Position numbers and translations under genes: made by a program
Shown here: positions 43,788 to 53,232 of the stretch, piece after piece
How the letters are laid out: each line of letters opens with the position of its first letter
Position numbering within the stretch: the first letter of the stretch is position 1
DNA from: Oceanobacillus profundus
GTDB lineage: Bacteria > Bacillota > Bacilli > Bacillales > Amphibacillaceae
DNA: 64,000 nt
Reading direction: 5' to 3'
Assembly: GCF_003515705.1 (NCBI RefSeq)
Contig: NZ_QWEH01000015.1
Coordinates: forward strand, 57,611-121,610
The notes under the pieces: generated by a model
What the model saw: only the letters and a program-made list of their open reading frames with translations
Database searches by the model: none
Told to the model about the DNA's origin: nothing

Positions 43788-44648
43788 TTGAACCAATCAA
43801 TGATAGCGTTTTATCGAATGCGAGGTACGAATGAGCCATTTGACTACCACGCCCACGAAGAATATGAAATCTACTTCTTTCACGCTGGTACATGCCGTTA
43901 TCTGATTCATAACCAAATATATGACTTGGAACCGGGGGATATTCTAATCATGGATGGGATGACATTGCATAAACCAAATGTCCACCCAAATAGTGAGTAT
44001 ATTCGTAGTGCTGTTCATTTTTCACCAAAATGGGTGAAGTCTGTACTTGAGGAATTAGGAGCGATGTATTTATTAGAAGCATTTCAACGGCTGCACCACT
44101 GCTTAATTCGAACGAAGGAAAATGAAGAATCAAAGGCATTAGAGAAGCTTATTCAACAGCTCTCTGAATTAAGCCAGGTAACGAATCGCCAGGAGCTTCA
44201 TCTAGAAACGGAGCTGAAAGTACTCTTACTCCAAGTGCTAATCAGTGTATATAATTTAGGCCAAAAGGATTCCAAGAAGCTAATCGACAAAAAGTCGGAA
44301 AAAGCGGAGCATGTTGAAAACATTTTGAAATATATTCAAGCGCATTATATGGAAATATTAACAGTTGGCTCGATTGCTGAGGCATTGAATTTAAGTAAGT
44401 CCTATGTTTCTCATTTATTCAGAGAAATGACGGGGTTTACAGTAATGGAGTATGTGATGGCATCCCGATTGACGCAGGTGAAGTATTTACTGGAGATGGA
44501 ACCAAAAAAGAGTATAAAGGAAATTGCATTTGAAAGTGGTTTTGAAAGCGCTTCGCATTTTAGTCGTTATTTTCGTGAACACGTAGGCATGACAGCGGGC
44601 GAATTCCGTCGCAAACGTCTAAAAATATATAGTGAGGAGAATGGATAA
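43788..44648 (+). CDS. AraC-family transcriptional regulator (cassette 2)
   Basis: 286 residues: N-terminal cupin domain (FDYHAHEEYEIYFFHAG, GDILIMDGMTLHKP) and C-terminal double helix-turn-helix (VGSIAEALNLSKSYVSHLFR; IAFESGFESASHFSRYFREH). TTG 43788 has AAGGAG at 8 bases; the in-frame GTG 43779 overlaps that site. Its stop codon overlaps the ATG of the first oxidoreductase (TAATG), so regulator and cassette 2 form one operon. The effector is probably the pathway sugar. Confidence 0.9.
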   Translation: MNQSMIAFYRMRGTNEPFDYHAHEEYEIYFFHAGTCRYLIHNQIYDLEPGDILIMDGMTLHKPNVHPNSEYIRSAVHFSPKWVKSVLEELGAMYLLEAFQRLHHCLIRTKENEESKALEKLIQQLSELSQVTNRQELHLETELKVLLLQVLISVYNLGQKDSKKLIDKKSEKAEHVENILKYIQAHYMEILTVGSIAEALNLSKSYVSHLFREMTGFTVMEYVMASRLTQVKYLLEMEPKKSIKEIAFESGFESASHFSRYFREHVGMTAGEFRRKRLKIYSEENG

Positions 44649-45808
44649 TGGAAAAAGTAAGATTAGGCATTATTGGCTTAGGTGCACAAGGTGGGGCTTA
44701 TGCAGGGTTTATTACTGAAGGAAGAGTACCGAATATGGTAGTTGGGGCAATTTGTGACATAGATCCTGATAAAAAAGCGTTGGCACAAGAGAAGTATCCA
44801 GATGTTCCTTTTTACGATAATTACATTGATATGTTGGAGAGTGGAGATGTAGACGCAGTTGTTACGTGTGTTCCACATTACCTCCATCCAGAAATGGGGA
44901 TTGAATCACTAAAAAGAGATGTTCATGCATTGGTAGAAAAGCCAGCAGGTGTTTATACAAAGCAAGTGAAGGAACTAAATGACTTTGCTGCAACAAAGCC
45001 AGAGCTTACATTTGGCATCATGTTTAATCAACGAACTAATAAATTGTATCAAAAGGTTAAAGAAGTTATAGATAATGGGGAAATTGGAAATATCCGCCGT
45101 ACGAATTGGATTATTACGACTTGGTGGCGTCCACAAGGATATTATGATCAAAGCGCATGGAGAGCAACATGGGAAGGTGAAGGTGGAGGAGTTCTTGTGA
45201 ACCAAGCACCACATCAATTGGACTTGCTTCAGTGGATTGCTGGTATGCCAAAGAAAGTTTACTCCAATGTAAAATATGGCTACCAAAGAGATATTGCTGT
45301 AGAAGATGAGGTAACAGCTTTACTTGACTATGGAAATGGTGCTACAGGTACATTTATCACATGTACACATGACATCATGGGTACAGACCGTTTTGAAATC
45401 CATGGCGATAAAGGGAAAATTGTTGTTGACGATAGTGAAACCGTTACAATTAAACGCTTGAAAACTCCTGAGTCTGAGATGAGTGCAACAATGGATATGC
45501 AGGACGTAATGCGAATTTTCATGGGTGCTGGTCCTGGAGAGATTTATGATGAAGAAGTAATAAAGTTTGAAAGTGTATGGGGAGAACAGCATACTTCAGT
45601 AATGGAGAACTTCGCAGCCAACATCCTTGAAGGAACACCATTACTTGCTCCTGGTAGCGATGGAATCAATGGTGTTGCACTAGCAAATGCGATTCACTTA
45701 TCTAGCTGGTTAGGGAAAGAAGTAGAGTTACCAGTTGACGAAGACGAATACTTTGCTGCGTTAACGAAGAAAATCGAAGAAGAAAAGAAGAGCCCTATCC
45801 CAAAATAA
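44648..45808 (+). CDS. Gfo/Idh/MocA-family oxidoreductase (cassette 2, first)
   Basis: NAD(P)-dependent dehydrogenase, 386 residues. Rossmann motif GIIGLGAQG (8-16), EKPAG (~residue 98) and the catalytic-domain motif GGGVLVNQAPHQLDLLQW with the conserved His. The segment TWWRPQGYYDQSAWRATWEG near residue 160 is shared in pattern with the next oxidoreductase. Such enzymes oxidise C3 of glycosides, anhydrosugars or cyclitols. The operon with two more oxidoreductases and a TIM-barrel lyase/epimerase resembles 3-keto-sugar pathways, including levoglucosan clusters; substrate not established. Confidence 0.9.
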   Translation: MEKVRLGIIGLGAQGGAYAGFITEGRVPNMVVGAICDIDPDKKALAQEKYPDVPFYDNYIDMLESGDVDAVVTCVPHYLHPEMGIESLKRDVHALVEKPAGVYTKQVKELNDFAATKPELTFGIMFNQRTNKLYQKVKEVIDNGEIGNIRRTNWIITTWWRPQGYYDQSAWRATWEGEGGGVLVNQAPHQLDLLQWIAGMPKKVYSNVKYGYQRDIAVEDEVTALLDYGNGATGTFITCTHDIMGTDRFEIHGDKGKIVVDDSETVTIKRLKTPESEMSATMDMQDVMRIFMGAGPGEIYDEEVIKFESVWGEQHTSVMENFAANILEGTPLLAPGSDGINGVALANAIHLSSWLGKEVELPVDEDEYFAALTKKIEEEKKSPIPK

Positions 45809-45830
45809 GGAGATAGGATCGCTTATAGAT

Positions 45831-45864
45831 AGAAAAAGAAGGGCTCCCGCAGCCCTGTTTTTCT
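45831..45864 (+). terminator. Internal hairpin in cassette 2
   Basis: AGGGCT (45840-45845) pairs with AGCCCT (45851-45856), extended by A-run/T-run pairing. It lies between the first two oxidoreductase genes and may attenuate transcription or protect the upstream mRNA. Confidence 0.6.
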
Positions 45865-45894
45865 AATAAGCTTTAGTGAAGGGAGTACCAAATA

Positions 45895-46905
45895 ATGCTG
45901 AAGGTAGCAGTAATTGGTTTAGGTGATATTTCCAAAATCCATATACCAGCTATAAAGGAGAATTTAAACGTAGCTTTAGTTGCAGTATGTGATACAAATA
46001 CGAACTTAAAGGAATCGTTCCCAGATGTTCATTTTTATCATGACTATCATGAAATGCTAGAAAAAGAGGAATTAGACTGTGTCCATGTTTGTTTGCCGCA
46101 TCACCTGCACTACCCGGCTACAAAAGCATGTGTCGAAAAAGGGGTGCACGTTCTTTTAGAAAAGCCTCTTGCAAGAAATGCAGAAGAAGGTATGTTTTTA
46201 GCTGAATTAGAAGAACAGCATAAGGACGTTAAGATTTGCGTCGCTTTCCAAAATCGTTTGAATGAGTCATTTGAAATGCTTCAAGAACTAATTCAGAGTG
46301 GAAAATACGGCAAAGTAACAGGAATAAAAGGGTTAGTAACGTGGTTCAGGCCAAAGGAATATTACGATGTAAAGCCATGGCGAGGAACGTTTAAGCTAGC
46401 GGGCGGTGGCGTCATGATTAATCAAGCTATCCATACGTTAGATCAAATGCAATTAGTTGGCGGGAAAATCGAAACGATACGAGGTTCGATCGATAACCTA
46501 GTTGACTATGGCTATGATGTCGAAGATACTGCGACAGCGAATATTCAATTTGCAAACGGGGCAACAGGATTGTTTTTTGCAACCGTCACAAATGCAACGA
46601 ACTCATCGGTTGAATTTCAGGTAATTCTAGAAAAAGGAAAGTTAACAATTAAAGATAGTATCCTTACAAAAACAAATGAAGATGGAATAAAAGAAAGCGT
46701 AATAGAGGACAGTAAGCTTCCTGGATCGAAATTCTATTACGGTGCAAGCCATTCTAAATTGATAAATCACTTTTATACCTGTATTGAAAATGATACAGAC
46801 AATTACATTCATGTCAAAGATGCACAGAAGTCCATGGAAATGATTAGTGCAATTCGCAGATCATCTGAAATTAAGAAAACGATAAAAATGGAGGTATACC
46901 AATGA
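45895..46905 (+). CDS. Gfo/Idh/MocA-family oxidoreductase (cassette 2, second)
   Basis: 336 residues with Rossmann start VIGLGDISKIHIPAI (7-21), EKPLA (~residue 90) and GGGVMINQAIHTLDQMQ. The motif TWFRPKEYYDVKPWRGTF parallels that of the upstream enzyme, indicating related substrates or opposite directions on one keto sugar. It is followed by the TIM-barrel gene with a 4-base overlap. Probably the reductase or second dehydrogenase of the pathway. Confidence 0.9.
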   Translation: MLKVAVIGLGDISKIHIPAIKENLNVALVAVCDTNTNLKESFPDVHFYHDYHEMLEKEELDCVHVCLPHHLHYPATKACVEKGVHVLLEKPLARNAEEGMFLAELEEQHKDVKICVAFQNRLNESFEMLQELIQSGKYGKVTGIKGLVTWFRPKEYYDVKPWRGTFKLAGGGVMINQAIHTLDQMQLVGGKIETIRGSIDNLVDYGYDVEDTATANIQFANGATGLFFATVTNATNSSVEFQVILEKGKLTIKDSILTKTNEDGIKESVIEDSKLPGSKFYYGASHSKLINHFYTCIENDTDNYIHVKDAQKSMEMISAIRRSSEIKKTIKMEVYQ

Positions 46906-47762
46906 CAAAAGGCAAAATTGGCGTACAAATGATGATGCTCAAAGGTAAAGTCGAAGAGATCGGTGCATACGAGACAATGAAACGACTGCATGAACTTGGC
47001 TTTCGTGCTGTTGAGGTTTCGCAAATTCCGATGACAGTAGAAAATGTGCAGGCGTTAAAACAAGCAAGTGAAGAATTTAATATTGAAATTGCTGCACTTT
47101 CTGCTGGATTAGAGCCGATGCTGCCAGGTGCTCCAGGGGAAACATTAAGCAAGGACTTCGAAAAAATCGTGGAGGATTGTAAGACACTTAACTGTAACTA
47201 TATACGTATTGGGATGCTTCCATTAAATGTAATGAGTGATAAAGATCAAATTCTTGCATTTATTGAACGTGCCGAAGCAATGGCTGAGAGATTAGCAGCG
47301 CATGGAATCGAATTATACTATCATACACACCATATTGAATTCCAAAAGTATGATGGTGAATACCTACTTGATATGATGAAAAACAATACATCAAAGCTTG
47401 GCTTTGAGCTCGATGTTCACTGGATTCAGCGTGCGGGAGTAAACCCGGTAACATTTATTCAAGAATACAAAGATCGAATTGCCTTATTACATTTGAAGGA
47501 CTATCGAATTGGAAAGCTAGATGTGAACGAAGATGGTTTAAAAGATATGGCTGCGTTTTTCCACAAGTTTACCAATCTCATAGAATTTGCTGAAGTAGGC
47601 GAAGGAAATTTGGATATTCCGGCAGTAATTGCAGCTGGTCTGGAAAGCGGAGCAAAATACTTCCTAATTGAACAAGATGATACGTATGGCAGAGATCCAT
47701 TTGATTGTCTGCAAACATCTGCTGAAAATTTGAGAAAGCTTGGATACGCAGATTGGTTTTAA
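46902..47762 (+). CDS. Sugar phosphate isomerase/epimerase-type TIM-barrel protein (cassette 2)
   Basis: 286-residue AP-endonuclease-2-like barrel. Candidate metal ligands: Glu/His in YYHTHHIEF, Asp in GFELDVHW, His in ALLHLKDY and Glu in FLIEQDD. This metal-site pattern is that of ketose epimerases and of 3-keto-glycoside lyases. Co-translated with the upstream oxidoreductase (4-base overlap). In a 3-keto-sugar route it would cleave or epimerise the oxidised intermediate. Confidence 0.88.
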   Translation: MTKGKIGVQMMMLKGKVEEIGAYETMKRLHELGFRAVEVSQIPMTVENVQALKQASEEFNIEIAALSAGLEPMLPGAPGETLSKDFEKIVEDCKTLNCNYIRIGMLPLNVMSDKDQILAFIERAEAMAERLAAHGIELYYHTHHIEFQKYDGEYLLDMMKNNTSKLGFELDVHWIQRAGVNPVTFIQEYKDRIALLHLKDYRIGKLDVNEDGLKDMAAFFHKFTNLIEFAEVGEGNLDIPAVIAAGLESGAKYFLIEQDDTYGRDPFDCLQTSAENLRKLGYADWF

Positions 47763-47828
47763 CTGGGGGACTATAAGCTGATTATTACTTACGAGAGATT
47801 ATATTTGACTTAAAGGAGCTGGTGAGAT

Positions 47829-48905
47829 ATGGGAAACGGAGATGGAATGAATTATGCGCCAAAAGGAAAGCCAAATCCTGTCGTTAAAGCAGGAGAGTTT
47901 CCAATTGCTGCTGCCGCATTAGACCATGGTCATATTAACGGGATGTGTAACGGTTTAATAGAGGCAGGGGCAACATTAAAATGGGTGTATGATCCAGATC
48001 CTGAAAAGGTGCAGAAGTTTGTTGAACAATTTCCTGAAGTAGAGGTGGCATCGTCACTCGAAACTATTTTACATGATGAATCGATTAAATTAGTAGCGGC
48101 AGCAGCCATTCCTTCTGAAAGAAGTGCTTTAGGAAACAAGGTTATGAAGGCTGGCAAGGATTATTTTACGGATAAAACGCCATTCACAACGATGGAGCAG
48201 CTTGAAGAAACGAAGCGTATCGTGGAGAAAACAGGACAAAAGTATATGGTTTATTTTAGCGAACGTCTTCATGTAGAAAGTGCTGTATTTGCTGGTCAGT
48301 TAATTAACGATGGGGCTATCGGCCGCGTTATCCAAGTGACAGGCTTTGGTCCTCATCGTCTAAACGCGGATAGTCGTCCCGATTGGTTCTTTAATAAAGA
48401 GCAATATGGAGGAATTTTATGCGATATTGGCAGCCATCAAATTGAACAATTCTTACACTTTACTGGAAATGAAAATGCGCGTATCTTGCATAGTAAAGTT
48501 GGAAACTATAACAATCCGAACTATCCTGAGTTAGAGGATTATGGAGATGCTACACTCGTAGGAGACAATGGAGCAACGTTTTACTTCAAGGTCGATTGGT
48601 TTACACCAGATGGTCTGTCCACATGGGGAGATGGCCGTACATTTATTACAGGAACAGAGGGTACGATTGAGATTCGTAAATACGTTGATGTAGCAAGAGA
48701 AGAAACAGGGGATCATCTTTACCTTGTTAACAAAGATGGCGAGAAGCACTATGCCCTATCCGGTGAAGTTGGCTTCCCATTCTTTGGTGAGTTGATCAAG
48801 GACTGTATTCATCGTACTGAAAATGCAATGACCCAAGATCATGCCTTTAAAGCAGCAGAATTATGCTTAAGAACACAAGAGGAAGCTGTAGTAATTACTA
48901 AATAG
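47829..48905 (+). CDS. Gfo/Idh/MocA-family oxidoreductase (cassette 2, third)
   Basis: 358 residues, divergent member. The nucleotide-binding start is at residue ~25 (IAAAALDHGHINGMCNG), lacking a classical GxGxxG, and the usual EKP motif is DKTPFT. The catalytic-domain region GGILCDIGSHQIEQFLHFTG keeps the conserved His. AAGGAG precedes the ATG. It ends cassette 2 and is followed by a strong terminator. Whether it keeps dehydrogenase activity or has another role cannot be said. Confidence 0.85.
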   Translation: MGNGDGMNYAPKGKPNPVVKAGEFPIAAAALDHGHINGMCNGLIEAGATLKWVYDPDPEKVQKFVEQFPEVEVASSLETILHDESIKLVAAAAIPSERSALGNKVMKAGKDYFTDKTPFTTMEQLEETKRIVEKTGQKYMVYFSERLHVESAVFAGQLINDGAIGRVIQVTGFGPHRLNADSRPDWFFNKEQYGGILCDIGSHQIEQFLHFTGNENARILHSKVGNYNNPNYPELEDYGDATLVGDNGATFYFKVDWFTPDGLSTWGDGRTFITGTEGTIEIRKYVDVAREETGDHLYLVNKDGEKHYALSGEVGFPFFGELIKDCIHRTENAMTQDHAFKAAELCLRTQEEAVVITK

Positions 48906-48911
48906 AGCTGG

Positions 48912-48946
48912 CCGTCCTGAATATTATAGTTCGGGACGGTTTTTTG
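48912..48946 (+). terminator. Terminator of cassette 2
   Basis: CCGTCC-t-GAA pairs with TTC-g-GGACGG (48912-48939), followed by six T. A cre-like CCAAGCGCTTTCGC follows at about 48966. Confidence 0.9.
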
Positions 48947-49077
48947 CTGATTAGTGAGCGTAATTCCAAGCGCTTTCGCTTTTACTCAAATTTTGTTGCT
49001 CTTTGCGTTAATAGAGACGGGGGTTTTGTAGAAAATATTCCTCTTAAAATACTTGCTTAAATAGCTAAAAAAAATGC

Positions 49078-49147
49078 TTGTTATTTAAAGCGCTTTCAAT
49101 TATAATCAAGAAAAGCTTTTGGTTTTAGTTTGTTTGATGAACAAATA
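49078..49147 (+). promoter_or_regulatory. Promoter, cre and operator of the first GPH carrier
   Basis: TTGTTA (49078-49083), 17-base spacer, TATAAT (49101-49106). Cre TTAAAGCGCTTTCA (49085-49098, 13 of 14) fills the spacer; operator GTTTGTT-TGATG-AACAAAT at 49128-49146. Confidence 0.9.
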
Positions 49148-49352
49148 ATATTGTATCGAAGGAGGGCAGATTTGTTTATTGAATTAACTAATTTTTAAAA
49201 TAATTATAAATGTTTAAAGTGAAAGAAAGTATTAACAGGTGTACTACAAAGACTTTTGTTTTTTCTCACATAAGATTGGAATCTAATGAAATACCAACAA
49301 AGCCCCATAATTTCTGCATTATAAGACGTCTTCATTAGCTGAATATCGTTTA

Positions 49353-49450
49353 GTTAGTTTGCATGCCAAACAAACAAATAAATTTAAATTAGATTTTCTC
49401 TGTAATACCTGTAATTTAATAAAAAAACCGACAATTTGAAAGCGCTTAAT
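49353..49450. promoter_or_regulatory. Second operator-like and cre sites in the leader of the first GPH carrier
   Basis: GTTAGTT-TGCAT-GCCAAAC (49353-49371) is a weaker XylR-type site, and TGAAAGCGCTTAAT (49437-49450) matches cre at 13 of 14 positions close to the ribosome site. The leader between 49147 and 49471 has no ORF that I support. Confidence 0.55.
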
Positions 49451-49471
49451 TATAGCTGAGGGGGAAATGAA

Positions 49472-50950
49472 ATGGCAGATACAATAGTGGATAATGGAAA
49501 AGTTTACAACAGAGCGAAGATATGGCAAATAGGCCTTTTTGCATTAAACAATACGGCGACAAACCTTTATATGTTTATTCTCATGTTTGTTACCTATTAT
49601 GCTACGGGAATAGCTGGTTTAGCAGTTGTAGCAGTAAGTACAGTTTTAACAGCTATGCGGATTTTCGATGGTATTACAGACCCTATAGTAGGTTTCATTG
49701 TTGATAAGTTGGAGTCTAGATTTGGGAAGTTTCGTCCGTTAATGATTTTGGGGAATATTATCTTAGCAACATCTGTTTTGCTAATGTATAATGTGACACA
49801 TATATTGCCAGAGTCCATGCAATTTATATTCTTCGTGCTGATTTATGCACTCTATGTAATTGGCTATACCTTCCAGACAACAATTACAAAAGCTGCTCAA
49901 ACCGTATTAACGAATGATCCAAAACAGCGACCGCTCTATGCAGTTTTCGATGGGGTATATAATACAGTTCTGTTTACAGGTGGTCAGGTTTATGTTGCAT
50001 CTTATTTGGTTGCAAAATATGGCGGCTTTACGATGGGGCTATTCACAGAATTAAATGCACTTGCATTAATTGCTTCTGCCATCTTTACAATTTTAGCAGC
50101 TATTGCAATCTCAGGAAAAGATCGTAAAGAATTTTATGGTTTATCAGAAGACACAACAAATACAAGATTTCGTGATTACTGGAAAATTCTTAAAGGAAAC
50201 CGACCATTACAATTGTTAAGTATTGCAACAACGTCAGACAAGCTGGCATTCTCCCTATTGAGATATTCTGTAGTTATGGTTATGTTGTTCGGAATATTAT
50301 TGGGTGACTATGGGATGAGTGGCACGGTTTCCATGATTACAGTTATTCCGGTGTTATTAATAACATTTCTAGCTGTCGGGATCGCTAGAAAATCTGGAAT
50401 GAGGAAATCCTTTATTCTATCATCCTGGATAACATTCCTTTCTTTTGTTGGTCTTATTGCATTATTCTTATTAATAGACGATCCAACCTCGATGTCACTT
50501 TCAAATATTGGTATAGGGATGATTCTATTCATTGTTTTATATACACTTGCACTTGGATTCGGCGGCGTTCCGTCAGCACTTGTAAATCCGATGATAGCCG
50601 ATGTTTCTGATTATGAAACATCCAAATCTGGCCGCTATATACCTGGAATGCTAGGAACACTGTTTTCATTTATTGATAAGCTAGTGACTTCTTTAGCACC
50701 TGCAATTGTGGGGGGCGCTGTTGCAATGATTGGTTTTAAAAACGAATTTCCAACGATAGATGATCCATTAACAACACCACTGTTTACAATGACCATCTTA
50801 TTAGCATTCGGAATTCCAGCCTTATTATTAGGAATATCTATTACAATGATGAAATTCTATAAACTGGATGATAAGAAAATGGAGGAAATTCAGGCTACAA
50901 TTGCAGAAATGAAGGATAAGCCTAAAAACATTGAAGACCCAGCAATATAA
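49472..50950 (+). CDS. GPH-family sugar/glycoside carrier, first
   Basis: Cation-coupled carrier of the glycoside-pentoside-hexuronide family (MFS), 492 residues with 12 helices. The motif MRIFDGITDPIVGFIVDKLESRFGKFRP (read in pieces: FDGITDPIVGF, RFGKFRP) between helices 2 and 3 is diagnostic. GAGGGGG precedes the ATG. Regulated by an operator/cre promoter as for uxaC, so hexuronides, glucuronic-acid oligosaccharides or pentosides are plausible substrates. Confidence 0.9.
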   Translation: MADTIVDNGKVYNRAKIWQIGLFALNNTATNLYMFILMFVTYYATGIAGLAVVAVSTVLTAMRIFDGITDPIVGFIVDKLESRFGKFRPLMILGNIILATSVLLMYNVTHILPESMQFIFFVLIYALYVIGYTFQTTITKAAQTVLTNDPKQRPLYAVFDGVYNTVLFTGGQVYVASYLVAKYGGFTMGLFTELNALALIASAIFTILAAIAISGKDRKEFYGLSEDTTNTRFRDYWKILKGNRPLQLLSIATTSDKLAFSLLRYSVVMVMLFGILLGDYGMSGTVSMITVIPVLLITFLAVGIARKSGMRKSFILSSWITFLSFVGLIALFLLIDDPTSMSLSNIGIGMILFIVLYTLALGFGGVPSALVNPMIADVSDYETSKSGRYIPGMLGTLFSFIDKLVTSLAPAIVGGAVAMIGFKNEFPTIDDPLTTPLFTMTILLAFGIPALLLGISITMMKFYKLDDKKMEEIQATIAEMKDKPKNIEDPAI

Positions 50951-50979
50951 TACACTTTGTTAAAAATAAATAATAGATT

Positions 50980-51012
50980 AATGCTGTTCACTACTTGTGA
51001 TCAGCATTTTTT
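50980..51012 (+). terminator. Terminator of the first GPH carrier gene
   Basis: AATGCTGTTCAC pairs with GTGATCAGCATT (50980-51008), then a T-run. Confidence 0.8.
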
Positions 51013-51166
51013 GCATGAGCTATTAATAAATTTGAATCATGTGTCGATACATTGTGAGCAATAACTTTTATTCATTAATAGTGGTAAGTAAATAATCCTG
51101 GGTAGTTTTACGCTTCTATAAAATTCAGACGTAACCATTTAGTCACAAAAAACAGAAAAAAAGCAC

Positions 51167-51223
51167 TTGATTTTACAAGCGCTTACATGTAAAATAATAT
51201 TTAGTTAGTTTAGTAGACAAATT
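51167..51223 (+). promoter_or_regulatory. Promoter, cre and operator of the second GPH carrier
   Basis: TTGATT (51167-51172), 17-base spacer, TAAAAT (51190-51195). Cre TACAAGCGCTTACA (51174-51187, 12 of 14); operator GTTAGTT-TAGTA-GACAAAT at 51204-51222. Confidence 0.82.
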
Positions 51224-51369
51224 AATAAGAAGACAAATATAATGAAATTAATTTTAAAATTGCATATATTGAAAGCGATTTAGTTATTGGTTTGTTAAAT
51301 AGAGGCATAGAGTTAATAAATAACCCCTCGTATGGCTTGCTTAACCAGAACCAAATCATTCTTCCTTTT

Positions 51370-51467
51370 TAGTTTGTTTATAAAACAAAATAATTATTTA
51401 CATATAGAACATGTAACTATTCATAGTATTCGTGTATGGAAGATTCGCTATTATGAAAGCGGTTTTA
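51370..51467. promoter_or_regulatory. Second operator and cre in the leader of the second GPH carrier
   Basis: GTTTGTT-TATAA-AACAAAA (51372-51390) is another XylR-type site; TGAAAGCGGTTTTA (51454-51467) matches cre at 12 of 14. A further cre-like TGAAAGCGATTTAG is at about 51270. No ORF is supported between 51223 and 51545. Confidence 0.6.
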
Positions 51468-51545
51468 TGTTGTGGATACGATACTTAGGTAGGTTGAGAA
51501 GTTAAAGATAATCTTCAATGAATCAAATTCTTAGGAGGAATTAAA

Positions 51546-52964
51546 ATGAGTCAAGCTGCATTAAAAACACCTGAACAATCACCAAACGAGCTAAAACCAT
51601 CCGTACGCCCATTTGGGATGAGAGACAAGATAGGTTATTTATTCGGTGATTTTGGAAACGATTTCTCATTTATTCTTGTAAGTACATTCTTAATGGTATA
51701 CTATACCGATGTCTTCGGTATCAGTGCTGCAGCAGTAGGTACACTTTTCTTAATTGCCCGATTGTGGGATGCGGTTACAGATGTTCTTTGGGGGCGTTTT
51801 ATCGACTCGAGGAAGACAACACCAAAAGGGAAATTTAAGCCTTGGATCTTTCGAATGTCATTCCCGCTCGCGATAACTACGGTGTTACTTTTTGTTCATA
51901 TTCCTGGTATGGGCGATGGCTTTTATTTAGCTTATGCGTATGTTACCTATATGGCGTGGGCGGCACTATACGGAACGGTAAACATTCCATATGGTTCTAT
52001 GGCTTCCGTTATGTCTAGCGATTCCACTGATCGTGCATCACTATCTGGATGGAGAACAACGGGTGCGATGGCTGCGAACCTTATAATTAGTGCAGGTGCA
52101 CCACTCATCGTATTTGTGAATAATGAAGTTTCTCCAAGTCGCTTATTCACGGTGGCTGTCATATTTGCCGTTTTAGCTATTGCATGTTATATGGCTTGTG
52201 TAAATTTATCAACAGAACGTATCCAGCAACCAGAGAAAAAAGCTGGTGAAAAACTCAGTTTTGCGACAACGGCTAAAGGTCTTTTGAAAAATAAGCCATT
52301 AATTACGCTCTTGATTGCTTCCTTATTATTTATGTTGACCATGATGCTTGTTGGTTCCATTAACGTATTTTTATTCAAAGACTACTTTGAAAATGCAGCC
52401 CTTTTAAGTATATTTAGTTTACTTCAAAGTGGTGCCGTATTTCTTGCAATGCCAGTCCTGGCACCGCTCGTAAAGCGTTTTGGTAAAAAAGAGCTTGGTG
52501 CAGCTGGGATGTTAATAGCGGGTATTGCTTATTTAATACTATATTTAATTCCAAATATATCTTTACCACTATTTTTCACAATCAATGCTATTGGGCTTTT
52601 CGGTTTTGCGTTTTTACAATTAATTATCTGGGCCTTTGTTTCAGATGCAATTGACTATCAGGAGTATTTAACTGGTTCTCGTGAAGATGGTACGGTCTAT
52701 GCGGTGTATTCCTTCGCACGAAAAGTGGGACAGGCATTTGCAGGAGGACTAGCAGGATTCGCACTTACATTTGTCGGCTATAATAATGCAGCTTCCGTGC
52801 AAGCACAAGAGGTGAAGGATGGAATTTATACAGTGGCAACACTGACACCAGCTATTACTTACTTTGTAGTATTCCTTATTCTAGTATTCTTCTATCCATT
52901 AAATAAAAAACGTACGAAACAACTCGAACTTGATTTAGCGGAGAAGCGAGAAACAATACAGTAA
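51546..52964 (+). CDS. GPH-family sugar/glycoside carrier, second
   Basis: 472-residue MFS carrier of the GPH family with 12 helices. Diagnostic segments: GYLFGDFGNDFSFIL (helix 1), ARLWDAVTDVLWGRFID with GKFKPWIF, and QEYLTGSREDGTVYAVYSFARK (seen in pieces) in the second half. It resembles XynT/YnaJ and UidB-like carriers for xylosides and glucuronides. AGGAGG precedes the ATG. It is not a close duplicate of the carrier at 49472, so the two probably have different ligands. Confidence 0.9.
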   Translation: MSQAALKTPEQSPNELKPSVRPFGMRDKIGYLFGDFGNDFSFILVSTFLMVYYTDVFGISAAAVGTLFLIARLWDAVTDVLWGRFIDSRKTTPKGKFKPWIFRMSFPLAITTVLLFVHIPGMGDGFYLAYAYVTYMAWAALYGTVNIPYGSMASVMSSDSTDRASLSGWRTTGAMAANLIISAGAPLIVFVNNEVSPSRLFTVAVIFAVLAIACYMACVNLSTERIQQPEKKAGEKLSFATTAKGLLKNKPLITLLIASLLFMLTMMLVGSINVFLFKDYFENAALLSIFSLLQSGAVFLAMPVLAPLVKRFGKKELGAAGMLIAGIAYLILYLIPNISLPLFFTINAIGLFGFAFLQLIIWAFVSDAIDYQEYLTGSREDGTVYAVYSFARKVGQAFAGGLAGFALTFVGYNNAASVQAQEVKDGIYTVATLTPAITYFVVFLILVFFYPLNKKRTKQLELDLAEKRETIQ

Positions 52965-52979
52965 GGCGATTTAATAGTG

Positions 52980-53005
52980 GTCCTCACTTAGGTGGGGACT
53001 TTTTG
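52980..53005 (+). terminator. Terminator of the second GPH carrier gene
   Basis: GTCCTCAC pairs with GTGGGGAC (52980-52999), followed by T residues. Confidence 0.82.
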
Positions 53006-53232
53006 TTTTAGGTTGTTTTTTTAGAATGCAACAGTATAACAATAGGCTAATGCGCAAAAATCTAAATTTAGAAGTAGTTATCCACATAAACCAAGTAAGT
53101 TTGAATTTAATTATCCTCCTCTATATACCCGATTACTTTTCAAACATCTCCACCTCCAATTAAATGATTAGCCACCCCTTACATTTTCCTAGTATGATAG
53201 AGTAAGACATCGTGTATAAGGAGGATGTACAT

